Below are positions 43,748-52,441 of a stretch of 53,438 nt of DNA, one piece after another (within the stretch, counting starts at the first letter, position 1; each line of letters opens with the position of its first letter). The translations under genes were made by a program, and so were the position numbers. The notes beneath the pieces were generated by a model. It was not told the DNA's origin. It ran no database searches and saw only the letters and a program-made list of their open reading frames with translations. The stretch is from positions 1-53,438 of the forward strand of contig CAILNN010000137.1 of the NCBI GenBank assembly GCA_903835555.1, given 5' to 3'. The DNA is from an uncultured Verrucomicrobiota bacterium. GTDB taxonomy: Bacteria > Verrucomicrobiota > Verrucomicrobiia > Limisphaerales > UBA9464.

Positions 43748-46700
43748 ATGCGATTCACATCCATGATTCGTAAAAGAGGACTGTATGCAGCCCTCCTTTC
43801 GGCCACCGTCTTGTCGACGCTGGCCCAAACCATCAACGTACCCATTAGCGTCGATTTCGGCGGTCGTAGTTCGGCAGCCGGAAACCCGGCCACACCTCCA
43901 CTGGGTGCCGGAGATATCGCCGGTGTTCTTCCCGCCAAAAACTGGAACGCTGTCGATGACCAATACAACGCTGATGGCACCATTCCCACTTTTAATGGGG
44001 CCAATGACGGCACCACCGGAAATCTGGCTGATGCCAACGGTAATTCCACACCGGTTACTCTGACCTTCTACGGGGACGATAGCTGGTATAACGACGTGAC
44101 GATCGACACCCTTTCCACGCCCAACGCCATCATGATGAACGGTATCATCAAAGAAAATGGCGGTGGTAAGAATGGACCGATTGCCAACTTCACGTTCAAT
44201 AATCTGGCAGATGGCAGCTATGATGCCTACGTCTACCTTTCGATGAACGGGGATGGAGTTATCGTTGACCTCTATGACAGTGCCGGCACGGGTTACTTTC
44301 ACGTGACCGAAGCGCACCAGTTCGCGGATACCAACGTATTCGTTCAGGCACTCAACATCAATCCAACCGGCACCCCGGACGTGGGTAACTACGTCCACTT
44401 CAAAGGGTTGTCTCCGTTTGGTGCCAATGGGTCCATCAGCCTCAATGCCAAATGGATCAGCGGAGCCGACGGTCTCGGTATCGCCGGTCTTCAATTGGTC
44501 AAGACTTCCGATTCCGATCCGGTAATTCCTCCCCCCGCTATCACCAGCCAACCAGCCAGCGATCGTTATTTAATCGGAACCACCCCGACTCTGACGGTCA
44601 CGGCGAATGGGATCAAGCTCACTGCCCAATGGTTCAAAAATGGCAAACCCGTTCCCGGTGCAACTAGCTTGAGCTACACCCTCCCCGCTTTGACCGATGC
44701 GGATAGTGGTTCCACCTTCTCAGCAACGGTTACCAATCCGTCCGGCAGTGCCTCGACTTCCAATTCGGTGGTCACCGTCGGTCATTCGGTTGCTGCCGTT
44801 GGATTCAGCCAAGTTGAACATTGGGACGGCAAAGTCCGTACGGACATCGAAGATCCGACCTTTAGCGCCCCGGTTACCGAACCCATCTTTGTCACGCAAG
44901 GCTTTGCTACTCCAGTTAATCGCGGCATCAATAACTTTGCCGAACGCATTACCGGTCTGTTCACCCCGCCAACCACAGGGGCCTATATTTTCTACCTGTG
45001 CAGCGATGATGACTCTGATCTCTACTTGAGCACGGACGCCACCGCCGCCAATAAGACCATCATTGCTTCCGAAACAGTCTGGTCCAACCCCCTCCAATGG
45101 AATACCTCCGGCGGTGGCAGCGATGTGACCCAGAAACGTTCCGATTATTATTTCCCCAACGGCATTCAATTGCAGGCCGGCAGTCAGTATTACATTGAGG
45201 GCGACCATCACCAAGGCGGCGGCGGCGAAAACTTCAATGTCACTTATAAGCTGGTCGGTCAGCCGGATCCTGCGGACGGCTCCCCCTCTTTGATTGTAGG
45301 TGCCGAGATTCAAACCACCGCTCTGGACGGGTCAACCGCCACCTTCACCAAGCAACCTGCCGATCAAACCATTCTCCAGCAGCGCAAGGTGAAGTTCTCC
45401 GTAGCGGCCGTCGGCTCAACCATCGGTAGTCCTCGAATCCCTACCGTGTCTCTCCAGTGGCAAAAGAAGGCCCCCGGTGCTTCCGCCTTCTCCGATATCC
45501 CAGGCGCCACGGGCGCAACCTACACGGAACGGCTCGACCTCCCGGACAATGGCACGCAATACCGTGCACTGGCTCTGGTTCCCGGTGCCTCGATTCCAAG
45601 CTCGGTTGCCACCGCCACGGTGCTGAAAGACACCTATCCTCCAGTTGCCTCCGTTGGTGTCATCTGGCGCAATGGACAAGCCCAAGTGGGCATTTCCTTT
45701 GACGAAACGGTTACCGCAGCGACGGCAAATGTCCCCGGCAATTACTCCATCACTCCCGGTACCATCAGCAACTATCTGTTTGTCACCAACGACAATGGCG
45801 TGGTCCTCACCACCAGCGGGCTGTCCGCTGGTGCCACCGGCGTTGTCACAGTCAAGGGTGTTAGCGACATCTTCGGCAATGTGATGCCGTCCACCAACGT
45901 TTCCTTCACCGTTCCCCCATTGAATTCCATTCAATGGGCGTCAATCGGCGCTCCCACTCTTCCTGCGGAAGTTGTGCCTGTCGGCCAAAACGGCTATGAC
46001 GTCATCAGTGGTGGAAGCGGGTTCTGGGGCACTTACGACGAAGTCACCTTTGTCTATGAATCCAAGACCGGCGACTTTGATGTTCAAGTTCAAATCATCG
46101 AGCAAGATTTCTCCTCTGAATGGGCTCGTGGCGGCTTCATGGTTCGTGAGGCAACCGATGAAGGCAAAACCCAGGACGACGTGACCGGCGGCTATAACTT
46201 CAGCGCCTATCGCGAGATTCACGCCGACCCGAATGGTACGGGTGGTGATATCAACCTGACTCCAAACAACTCCTTCGAGGCCAATCGCCGCGTGGGTGTC
46301 AATTATGGTGCCGCCGATAATACCACCTCCAGTTGGGGCGGTGGTGGACCAAATCCTGACTATCCCAACGTCTGGCTCCGCCTCAAGCGCACCGGAACCA
46401 ACATCTTCGGCTACCGTGGCACCGATGGTGTGACCTGGACCCAAATCGCGAGCGATACCTGGGCCAATATGCCGGCGACCATGTTGGTTGGTCCTGGATA
46501 CAGCCCCGAAAACGCAAACGCCTGGGCTGAGACCAGCAACTATCGCGAATACATGATTCAGTACCGGAACTTCGGGGATACTCCTCCAGCTCCTTTGAGT
46601 GTCTCCTACGACGGCACCAATGCCACCATTACCTACACCGGTGTCTTGCAATGGTCCACTGCGGTCACCGGCCCCTATGCGGATGTACCGGCTGCTGTCA

Positions 46701-46756
46701 GCCCTTACAAGGTTGCTCCTTCAGGGCCTGCGTTCTATCGAGCGCGGTCCAACTAA
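43748..46756 (+). CDS. Large secreted multi-domain surface protein
   Basis: 1002 residues from an ATG at 43748, with a signal peptide (LYAALLSATVLSTLAQ). The first about 250 residues form a beta domain of unknown type. An Ig-like unit follows (about 256-338: PPAITSQPASDRYLIGTTPTLTV, WFKNGKPVPGATSLSYTL, SGSTFSATVTNPSG). A PA14-like domain (about 350-510: VEHWDGKVRTDI, ITGLFTPPTTGAYIFYLCSDDDSDLYLS) is next, then a second Ig-like unit (ITKQPADQTILQQRKVKFSV region). A region like SbsA-type Ig follows (about 635-725), and then a concanavalin-like sandwich (GSGFWGTYDEVTFVYESKTGDFDVQVQI, about 745-960). The tail ends FYRARSN. PA14 suggests carbohydrate binding. A perfect terminator follows. Confidence 0.8.
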   Translation: MRFTSMIRKRGLYAALLSATVLSTLAQTINVPISVDFGGRSSAAGNPATPPLGAGDIAGVLPAKNWNAVDDQYNADGTIPTFNGANDGTTGNLADANGNSTPVTLTFYGDDSWYNDVTIDTLSTPNAIMMNGIIKENGGGKNGPIANFTFNNLADGSYDAYVYLSMNGDGVIVDLYDSAGTGYFHVTEAHQFADTNVFVQALNINPTGTPDVGNYVHFKGLSPFGANGSISLNAKWISGADGLGIAGLQLVKTSDSDPVIPPPAITSQPASDRYLIGTTPTLTVTANGIKLTAQWFKNGKPVPGATSLSYTLPALTDADSGSTFSATVTNPSGSASTSNSVVTVGHSVAAVGFSQVEHWDGKVRTDIEDPTFSAPVTEPIFVTQGFATPVNRGINNFAERITGLFTPPTTGAYIFYLCSDDDSDLYLSTDATAANKTIIASETVWSNPLQWNTSGGGSDVTQKRSDYYFPNGIQLQAGSQYYIEGDHHQGGGGENFNVTYKLVGQPDPADGSPSLIVGAEIQTTALDGSTATFTKQPADQTILQQRKVKFSVAAVGSTIGSPRIPTVSLQWQKKAPGASAFSDIPGATGATYTERLDLPDNGTQYRALALVPGASIPSSVATATVLKDTYPPVASVGVIWRNGQAQVGISFDETVTAATANVPGNYSITPGTISNYLFVTNDNGVVLTTSGLSAGATGVVTVKGVSDIFGNVMPSTNVSFTVPPLNSIQWASIGAPTLPAEVVPVGQNGYDVISGGSGFWGTYDEVTFVYESKTGDFDVQVQIIEQDFSSEWARGGFMVREATDEGKTQDDVTGGYNFSAYREIHADPNGTGGDINLTPNNSFEANRRVGVNYGAADNTTSSWGGGGPNPDYPNVWLRLKRTGTNIFGYRGTDGVTWTQIASDTWANMPATMLVGPGYSPENANAWAETSNYREYMIQYRNFGDTPPAPLSVSYDGTNATITYTGVLQWSTAVTGPYADVPAAVSPYKVAPSGPAFYRARSN

Positions 46757-46773
46757 GGTTCGATAGACCACAA

Positions 46774-46812
46774 GAAAGATCGGACGAAAGTCCGATCTTT
46801 CTTTTTTTATTT
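46774..46812 (+). terminator. Rho-independent terminator of the 43748 gene
   Basis: An 11-bp perfect stem, AAAGATCGGAC (46775-46785) with GTCCGATCTTT (46790-46800), has a GAAA tetraloop and is followed by CTTTTTTTATTT. It lies 18 bp after the stop codon. Confidence 0.96.
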
Positions 46813-46845
46813 CCATGGAATGCGGCTCGGGGGCCACATCGCTTT

Positions 46846-46890
46846 CGTAGTCGCCGCTTCTGAGGTGGCGCTATTTTTACGTGGCTACCA
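46846..46890. repeat. REP-like palindrome, family A
   Basis: CGTAGTCGCCGCTTC followed by GGTGGCGCT mirrors the hairpin at 59-85 (CGTAGTCGCCGCTCG, CGGCGCT). The whole block runs from GTAG to GGCTAC as an imperfect palindrome. It lies between the terminator and the next gene. Confidence 0.55.
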
Positions 46891-46935
46891 CAGTCCAATG
46901 CGCTTCCCAAGTGATAGAGCAAAGGCACTTCCACA

Positions 46936-46965
46936 AGGTCTTGGACTGCGCCAGCCCTCTGGCGC
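46936..46965. repeat. Palindromic repeat, family E, intact copy
   Basis: The perfect stem GCGCCAG-CCCT-CTGGCGC (46948-46965) is preceded by AGGTCTTGGACT. Its first 25 bases recur at 36754-36778. Its presence argues that the frame opening at 46820 is not coding before 46991. Confidence 0.6.
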
Positions 46966-46990
46966 TTTGGCACCAGGCCCTTTCCCACGA

Positions 46991-48520
46991 ATGAAGACAT
47001 TCGACTGCTTTCGTCGTGCCTTTACCCTGTCGCTCTTCCTAGTCCGTTGCGGCCGCCTCTTCGCCGCCGATCGTGAGCCGTTTCCCACCGCCTTGGGGCT
47101 GTCCGGCCAGGAATTGGCTCATAAGATCTGTGTCCAATGTCATCTGTTCCCGGAACCCGATATCATGGACCGAAAAGCGTGGGAGTCTGGTGCTTTACCG
47201 CTTATGTTCAAACGTCTGGGGATGTCAAAACTGAATCCCAATGGAACCGCCGGTGAGGTTCAAGTTTTGGCCGATTGGCAGCGAATTTGCACGTATTATT
47301 TGACTGCGGCACCGACAAACCCCCTTCCGCCATTCCCCCGGCCACCGATCGAAATCGGACTGCCGGGCTTTGAGGTCATCGATCCTCAATATCGCCCCGG
47401 ACAACAGGAGGTCACGCTGGTCCAGATTGACCCTTCTTGTTCACGACTCTACGTCGGTAATGCTGCTTCCTTGAGCTTGGATGTTTTGGACAGTCAAGGA
47501 AGGGTCCTCTCATCAATGCCGATGGACAGCCCCCCGTCGTCACTGATACACGGATCCGACGGATGGTTTGTCACCCTCATCGGAAACGTCTTTCCTTCCG
47601 ACGAGCCCAAAGGGAAAATCTGGCAATTGGAAAAACAGGGTGATGCCTTTATCAAGAAACGGGAAATACTCGGTCATCTGCGCCGACTTACTGATATCGT
47701 TTGCGCCGATTTAAATGGAGACGGTCGGGAGGACTTGGTGGTTTCCTGCTTCGGGCATATCAACGGACGATTGTCCTGGTTTGAAAATACCACCAACAGG
47801 TACGTCGAACACGTTCTCCTGGATCGACCAGGTGCCATCCGCAGTTGGGTTCGCGATTTCAATCAAGATGGTTTGCCTGATGTACTCGTGGTCATGGCGC
47901 AAGGTCAGGAGGGTATTTTTCTCCTGGTCAATGAAGGGGGGGGACGGTTCCGTAATCAGACCATCGTCGCGCGTCACCCGGCTTGGGGTTCTTCGGGGAT
48001 CGATTTGGCTGACGTGGATGGCGATGGTTTGCCCGATATCCTGGCGACCAATGGTGACAATGGTGAATTTCCGTCCTGCCTAAAAAAATATCATGGTGTC
48101 CGCATTTATCGAAATGAAGGCAGCGGTCACTTTACCGAGAAATACTTCTTTCCCATGAACGGTGCCTATCGCGCCATGGGTACAGACTTTCGCGCCAACG
48201 GACAGGTTGACATCGCCACCATTTCCTTTTTTCCTGATTATCATGGTTCTCCAGAAGAGAGCTTTGTCTACTTGATGGCGGTTGCTCCCTTTCACTATCG
48301 CGCGTTCTCAATTCCAGAAGCCTCAAGAGGTCGCTGGCTGACCATGGCCATAGGAGATTTGGACGGCAATGGCTCTCCAGATATCGTTTTGGGTGCCTTC
48401 AATCGAACGCCCTTTCCCGTCCCACCTTCGATTTTGGCCCAATGGCAAACCAATGGTCCCAGCCTCCTAATCCTCAAAAATCAACGAGCGACGAACGCTT
48501 CGCCTAAATCACGCCCATGA
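46991..48520 (+). CDS. VCBS/FG-GAP repeat protein with c-type heme motif
   Basis: 509 residues from the ATG at 46991; the frame is open further upstream, but that part is repeat DNA. A signal peptide (FTLSLFLVRCGRLFAA) is followed by a single c-type heme site, ICVQCHLFPEPDIM (Cys47-x2-Cys50-His51). FG-GAP/VCBS beta-propeller blades with Asp-rich calcium loops follow (DLNGDGREDLVVS, DFNQDGLPDVLV, DVDGDGLPDILAT, DLDGNGSPDIVLG). A heme joined to a propeller suggests an extracytoplasmic redox or binding protein; the partner is unknown. Its stop overlaps the next start by 4 bp (ATGA), so the two are coupled. Confidence 0.78.
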   Translation: MKTFDCFRRAFTLSLFLVRCGRLFAADREPFPTALGLSGQELAHKICVQCHLFPEPDIMDRKAWESGALPLMFKRLGMSKLNPNGTAGEVQVLADWQRICTYYLTAAPTNPLPPFPRPPIEIGLPGFEVIDPQYRPGQQEVTLVQIDPSCSRLYVGNAASLSLDVLDSQGRVLSSMPMDSPPSSLIHGSDGWFVTLIGNVFPSDEPKGKIWQLEKQGDAFIKKREILGHLRRLTDIVCADLNGDGREDLVVSCFGHINGRLSWFENTTNRYVEHVLLDRPGAIRSWVRDFNQDGLPDVLVVMAQGQEGIFLLVNEGGGRFRNQTIVARHPAWGSSGIDLADVDGDGLPDILATNGDNGEFPSCLKKYHGVRIYRNEGSGHFTEKYFFPMNGAYRAMGTDFRANGQVDIATISFFPDYHGSPEESFVYLMAVAPFHYRAFSIPEASRGRWLTMAIGDLDGNGSPDIVLGAFNRTPFPVPPSILAQWQTNGPSLLILKNQRATNASPKSRP

Positions 48521-51500
48521 GTTTCTTTCCGCGCATGGTATCCGTGAAATATTGGCTGACCACCTGGTTATCGGTCGCAACCGCCATTACCGCGGAATCC
48601 CTTCCCACTCAAACGCAGATTCGCCCGCTGAAGCTGCCCGACCATGGGCATACTGGCTTTACCAACATGAACCCCAACCAAGTGGGGATTCATTTCACCA
48701 ACGTCCTCAGCTCCGACCGTTCAATCACCAACCAAATCTATTTGAACGGTTCCGGTGTCGCCGCAGGCGACGTCGACGGAGACGGTTGGTGCGACCTCTA
48801 TTTTTGCGGCCTCGACCGGGGCAACGCCCTCTTCCGAAACCTTGGCCATTGGCAATTTGAAGATATCACCGACGCCGCAGGAGTTCGATGCGCAGGCCTC
48901 GATTCAACCGGTGCCGCATTTGCCGACATTAATGGCGATGGATATCTCGACTTGCTGGTTAACACCATTGGACATGGCACTCGCTGTTTTCTAAATGATG
49001 GCCACGGGCATTTTAGAGACGCTACCGCCAGCTTTGGGCTCGACGGAAACGCGGGCTCAACTTCCCTGAGTCTCGCCGACGTCGATGGCGATGGCTTCTT
49101 GGACCTGTATGTCGCCAATTATCGTCGCGATACCCTGCGTGACCAACCCAACACACGTTTTCGCATTAAGAAAATCGATAATCAGTTGGTCGTTGCCCTC
49201 GTTAACGGTCGCCCCACGACCGAACCCGACCTGGAGGGTCGATATTCCGTTCAACCGGAGGGGGGTATTCAGGAAAATGGCGAAGTCAGCGTCTTGTATC
49301 GAAATCAATCCGGCACGAATTTCGCTCCAATTCCCTTCGTTGGAGGCACGTTTCGAGATGAGAACGGTCTATCGCTCACCAATACCCCTCACGATTGGAG
49401 TCTGTCGGTCATGCTCCGCGATCTAAATGGCGACGGTCTGCCCGATATTTATGTCTGCAACGATTTCGAATCGCCTGACCGCATTTGGATCAATCAGGGT
49501 CACGGTCAATTCAATGCCATCTCTCGCAATGCCATTCGGCACACCAGCCTCTATTCCATGGGGGTGGATGTAGCGGATATCAATCGGGATGGTCACGACG
49601 ACATTTTCGTCGCCGACATGTTGAGCCGCACCCATGCCCGCCGCATTCAACAGGCCGGTGATCCGGTCGCCGACCGAGGTCGGGCTGATGATGCTGAAGC
49701 TCGCCCGCAATACAAAATGAACACGCTGTTTCTGAATCGGGGAAACGGCGCTTACGCGGAGGTCGCCCGTTTTTCCGGAATCGCAGCCTCGGATTGGAGT
49801 TGGAATCCAGCCTTTCTGGACGTTGACTTGGATGGTTATGAAGACCTGTTGATCACCAATGGCCATGAGCGGGATGCCCAGAATTTTGATATTGGGATGC
49901 ATTTAGAAGCGATCCGAAGAACAGGGAAAGCAACATCACGTGAGATTCTCGAAGCCCGGCGACAATTCCCCCGCTTAGCCACGGCCAATGTGGCGTTTCG
50001 AAATCGCGGAGACACCACTTTCGAGGAAATTGGCGCTGCCTGGGGATTCGACATTGAGGGGGTTTCCCAGGGTATGGCTCTCGCTGATCTGGACAACGAT
50101 GGAGATTTGGATGTGGTGATTAACAATCTCAATGGTCCGCCGACCCTCCTTCGGAATGAGACCATTGCCCCACGGATTTCTGTTCGATTGCGGGGACAGG
50201 CCCCCAACACCCACGGAATCGGCGCTCGCATCCGCGTTCTTGGCGGACCTGTCGAGCAGTCTCAGGAAATGATTGCAGGTGGCCGCTATCTATCATCCGA
50301 CGATGCCATTCGCACCTTTGCCGCCGGGCGATCGGATCAGAAACTGAGCGTTGAAGTTCGCTGGCGCTCAGGGCGGATTTCTCGGGTTGATGATGTAACC
50401 GCGAATTCCTCACTCGAAATACAAGAACCCTTGGGTCCAATCTCAACGCCTGACAGTCCCAAATTGACCTCCCCTTGGTTCTCCGACCAAAGCGCTCTGC
50501 TAGAACACACCCACATTGACGAAGCGTATGATGACTTCCAACGTCAACCGCTGCTCCCATCCCGGTTAAGTCATTTGGGACCAGGCGTCGCCTGGTGCGA
50601 TTTGGATGGCGATGGGCGGGAAGGATTGATTGTCGGCAGCGGGAAAGGGGGCACCCTGGCCGTTTGGCAGAACTCGGGAGCCGGTAAGCTGGTACGAAAA
50701 CATTCGGGCGTTCTCGATACTCCCTTGGTTCGCGACCTAACAGGTGTCGTGGGCATTCCGGAAAGGACGGGCAAACAACAACTAGTGTTTGGGTCGTCCA
50801 CTTACTCGGAACGGGATAACAGCGGTTCTCCAGCCATGGGTATGTCCCTTGATTTCACGGCGTTGACTCCCCTGGGGAATCCTTCGAGCTCTAGCACCGG
50901 CCCGCTGGCCGTCGGGGATATCCATGGCGACGGCGAACTCGATCTGTTAATCGCAGGCCGAGTCATCCCAGGAAGATACCCAAGTCCAGCATCCTCTCAG
51001 ATACTCCTTCAGCAAGACGGAAAATGGATATTGGATTCACGCAATGCCCCTGTTTTGAACGGTGTCGGAATGGTCTCCGGGGCTGTCTTTACCGACCTGA
51101 ATGGCGACGGACGGCCAGACCTGGTTCTGGCCACCGATTGGGGACCACTACGCATCCTGATCAATCATCAGGGCGCTTTAGTGGATGAGACTGCAAAATG
51201 GGGACTCAATCAACTGACCGGGCAATGGATTGGGGTGGCCACGGGAGATTTCGACGGCGATGGAAAGATGGACATCGTCGCCTCCAACGTCGGGTTGAAC
51301 CAGTTGGAATCTTCATCTCTCCCGCACCCACGAGCCCTCTTTTGGGCCGATTCGGCTTCGACGGGCTTTGTCGATATCATCGAAGCGGCGTACGACGATG
51401 CGTCCAACCAGGAGGTTCCGCTACGCGAACCGCGTGCCCTTCTATCGGCCCTTCCCGGCTTGCAGGAACGGTTCGGGTCTTATACAGCCTTTGGCGCGGC

Positions 51501-52218
51501 TTCGATCACTTCCGTTCTGGGTGCCGACATCCAGCGCTTCAAGCGGGTAGAGGCGGCCACCGGTGCCTCGATGATCCTGCTGAACCGTGGGGACCACTTT
51601 GAGCAACACCTACTACCCACTCCCGCCCAATGGTCTGCCGGATTTGGCGTCGTCATCGCCGACTGGGATGGCGATGGAAACCAGGATGTCTTCCTGAGTC
51701 AGAATTTCTTCGGTGTTCGATCGGGAGTAGTCAGGAACGATGCGGGCCTTGGCCTCCTACTGCGCGGTGACGGTCATGGTGGCTTCACCGCCATTCCTCC
51801 CTCCTTATCGGGTATCGCCATCGATGGAGAACAACGTGGTGCTGCCGTCGGAGACTATGACGCTGATGGACGTCCCGACCTCGTCGTCACCCAAAATCGC
51901 GGTCAAACCAAATTGTACCACAACGAATCGGCCATTCCCGCCCTTCGGGTCCGATTAAATGCCGGGCCTTCCAATCCCCACGGGATCGGTTCCAGCCTAA
52001 GAGCCGTTTATCCCAATGAAACCGGCCCCCGAATCGAAGTCCAGTCAGGCTCGGGCTATTGGTCCCAGAATAGTCCGGTTCTTTTGGTAAGCCGTGCCAA
52101 AGAACCACGAAAGCTTTTGGTCCGATGGCCAGGCGGAAAAACGACGGAACACGACATCCCGGTAGCCTCCATCGAAGTCGAATTGTACCCCAACGGTTCC
52201 GGAAAGGTCATTCGATGA
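48517..52218 (+). CDS. CRTAC1-type protein with two FG-GAP/ASPIC-UnbV modules
   Basis: 1233 residues from an ATG overlapping the previous stop, with a signal peptide (TTWLSVATAITA). Module 1 has VCBS blades (GVAAGDVDGDGWCDLYFCG, DINGDGYLDLLVN, DVDGDGFLDLYVANY, DLNGDGLPDIYVCNDF) and an ASPIC/UnbV domain (about 550-635: VRLRGQAPNTHGIGARIRV, SVEVRWRSGRISRVDDV). Module 2 repeats this: new VCBS blades (DLDGDGREGLIVG, DFDGDGKMDIVAS, DWDGDGNQDVFLS) and a second ASPIC/UnbV domain (about 1140-1225: VRLNAGPSNPHGIGSSLRA, LLVRWPGGKTTEHDIPV). The family binds calcium at the cell surface; its precise role is not known. Most relatives have a single module. Confidence 0.85.
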   Translation: MSFFPRMVSVKYWLTTWLSVATAITAESLPTQTQIRPLKLPDHGHTGFTNMNPNQVGIHFTNVLSSDRSITNQIYLNGSGVAAGDVDGDGWCDLYFCGLDRGNALFRNLGHWQFEDITDAAGVRCAGLDSTGAAFADINGDGYLDLLVNTIGHGTRCFLNDGHGHFRDATASFGLDGNAGSTSLSLADVDGDGFLDLYVANYRRDTLRDQPNTRFRIKKIDNQLVVALVNGRPTTEPDLEGRYSVQPEGGIQENGEVSVLYRNQSGTNFAPIPFVGGTFRDENGLSLTNTPHDWSLSVMLRDLNGDGLPDIYVCNDFESPDRIWINQGHGQFNAISRNAIRHTSLYSMGVDVADINRDGHDDIFVADMLSRTHARRIQQAGDPVADRGRADDAEARPQYKMNTLFLNRGNGAYAEVARFSGIAASDWSWNPAFLDVDLDGYEDLLITNGHERDAQNFDIGMHLEAIRRTGKATSREILEARRQFPRLATANVAFRNRGDTTFEEIGAAWGFDIEGVSQGMALADLDNDGDLDVVINNLNGPPTLLRNETIAPRISVRLRGQAPNTHGIGARIRVLGGPVEQSQEMIAGGRYLSSDDAIRTFAAGRSDQKLSVEVRWRSGRISRVDDVTANSSLEIQEPLGPISTPDSPKLTSPWFSDQSALLEHTHIDEAYDDFQRQPLLPSRLSHLGPGVAWCDLDGDGREGLIVGSGKGGTLAVWQNSGAGKLVRKHSGVLDTPLVRDLTGVVGIPERTGKQQLVFGSSTYSERDNSGSPAMGMSLDFTALTPLGNPSSSSTGPLAVGDIHGDGELDLLIAGRVIPGRYPSPASSQILLQQDGKWILDSRNAPVLNGVGMVSGAVFTDLNGDGRPDLVLATDWGPLRILINHQGALVDETAKWGLNQLTGQWIGVATGDFDGDGKMDIVASNVGLNQLESSSLPHPRALFWADSASTGFVDIIEAAYDDASNQEVPLREPRALLSALPGLQERFGSYTAFGAASITSVLGADIQRFKRVEAATGASMILLNRGDHFEQHLLPTPAQWSAGFGVVIADWDGDGNQDVFLSQNFFGVRSGVVRNDAGLGLLLRGDGHGGFTAIPPSLSGIAIDGEQRGAAVGDYDADGRPDLVVTQNRGQTKLYHNESAIPALRVRLNAGPSNPHGIGSSLRAVYPNETGPRIEVQSGSGYWSQNSPVLLVSRAKEPRKLLVRWPGGKTTEHDIPVASIEVELYPNGSGKVIR

Positions 52219-52243
52219 TCCCGCTCGCTTTCCATCATTCTGC

Positions 52244-52341
52244 CAACCCCACAGGGGTTGAGGAACAAAGCCCAGGGTTGGCCCGTCTGCGGGCCTACCC
52301 TGGGGAAATGTTTGCAGATTCCTCCAACCCCAAGGGGGTTG
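52244..52341. repeat. 98-bp triple-hairpin repeat, copy 2
   Basis: Same design as 36791-36888: CAACCCC-ACA-GGGGTTG (52244-52260), the identical 40-bp centre (52265-52304), and CAACCCC...GGGGTTG (52325-52341). All three stems are intact here. It lies between two tandem paralogous genes, 26 bp after the first one's stop. Confidence 0.82.
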
Positions 52342-52441
52342 TGCAAAACAACCGACGCCTCTCGTCGGACTCTGATTTTGAAATTGGGTGCGACCCTTCA
52401 AGGTGCCCAATACGCGATCTTTGTTGGTAAACTTGACACGA

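Noticed and set aside
46820..46990. Upstream extension of the heme/VCBS gene
   Set aside because: The segment consists of two REP-like repeats; the signal peptide begins at the ATG at 46991.
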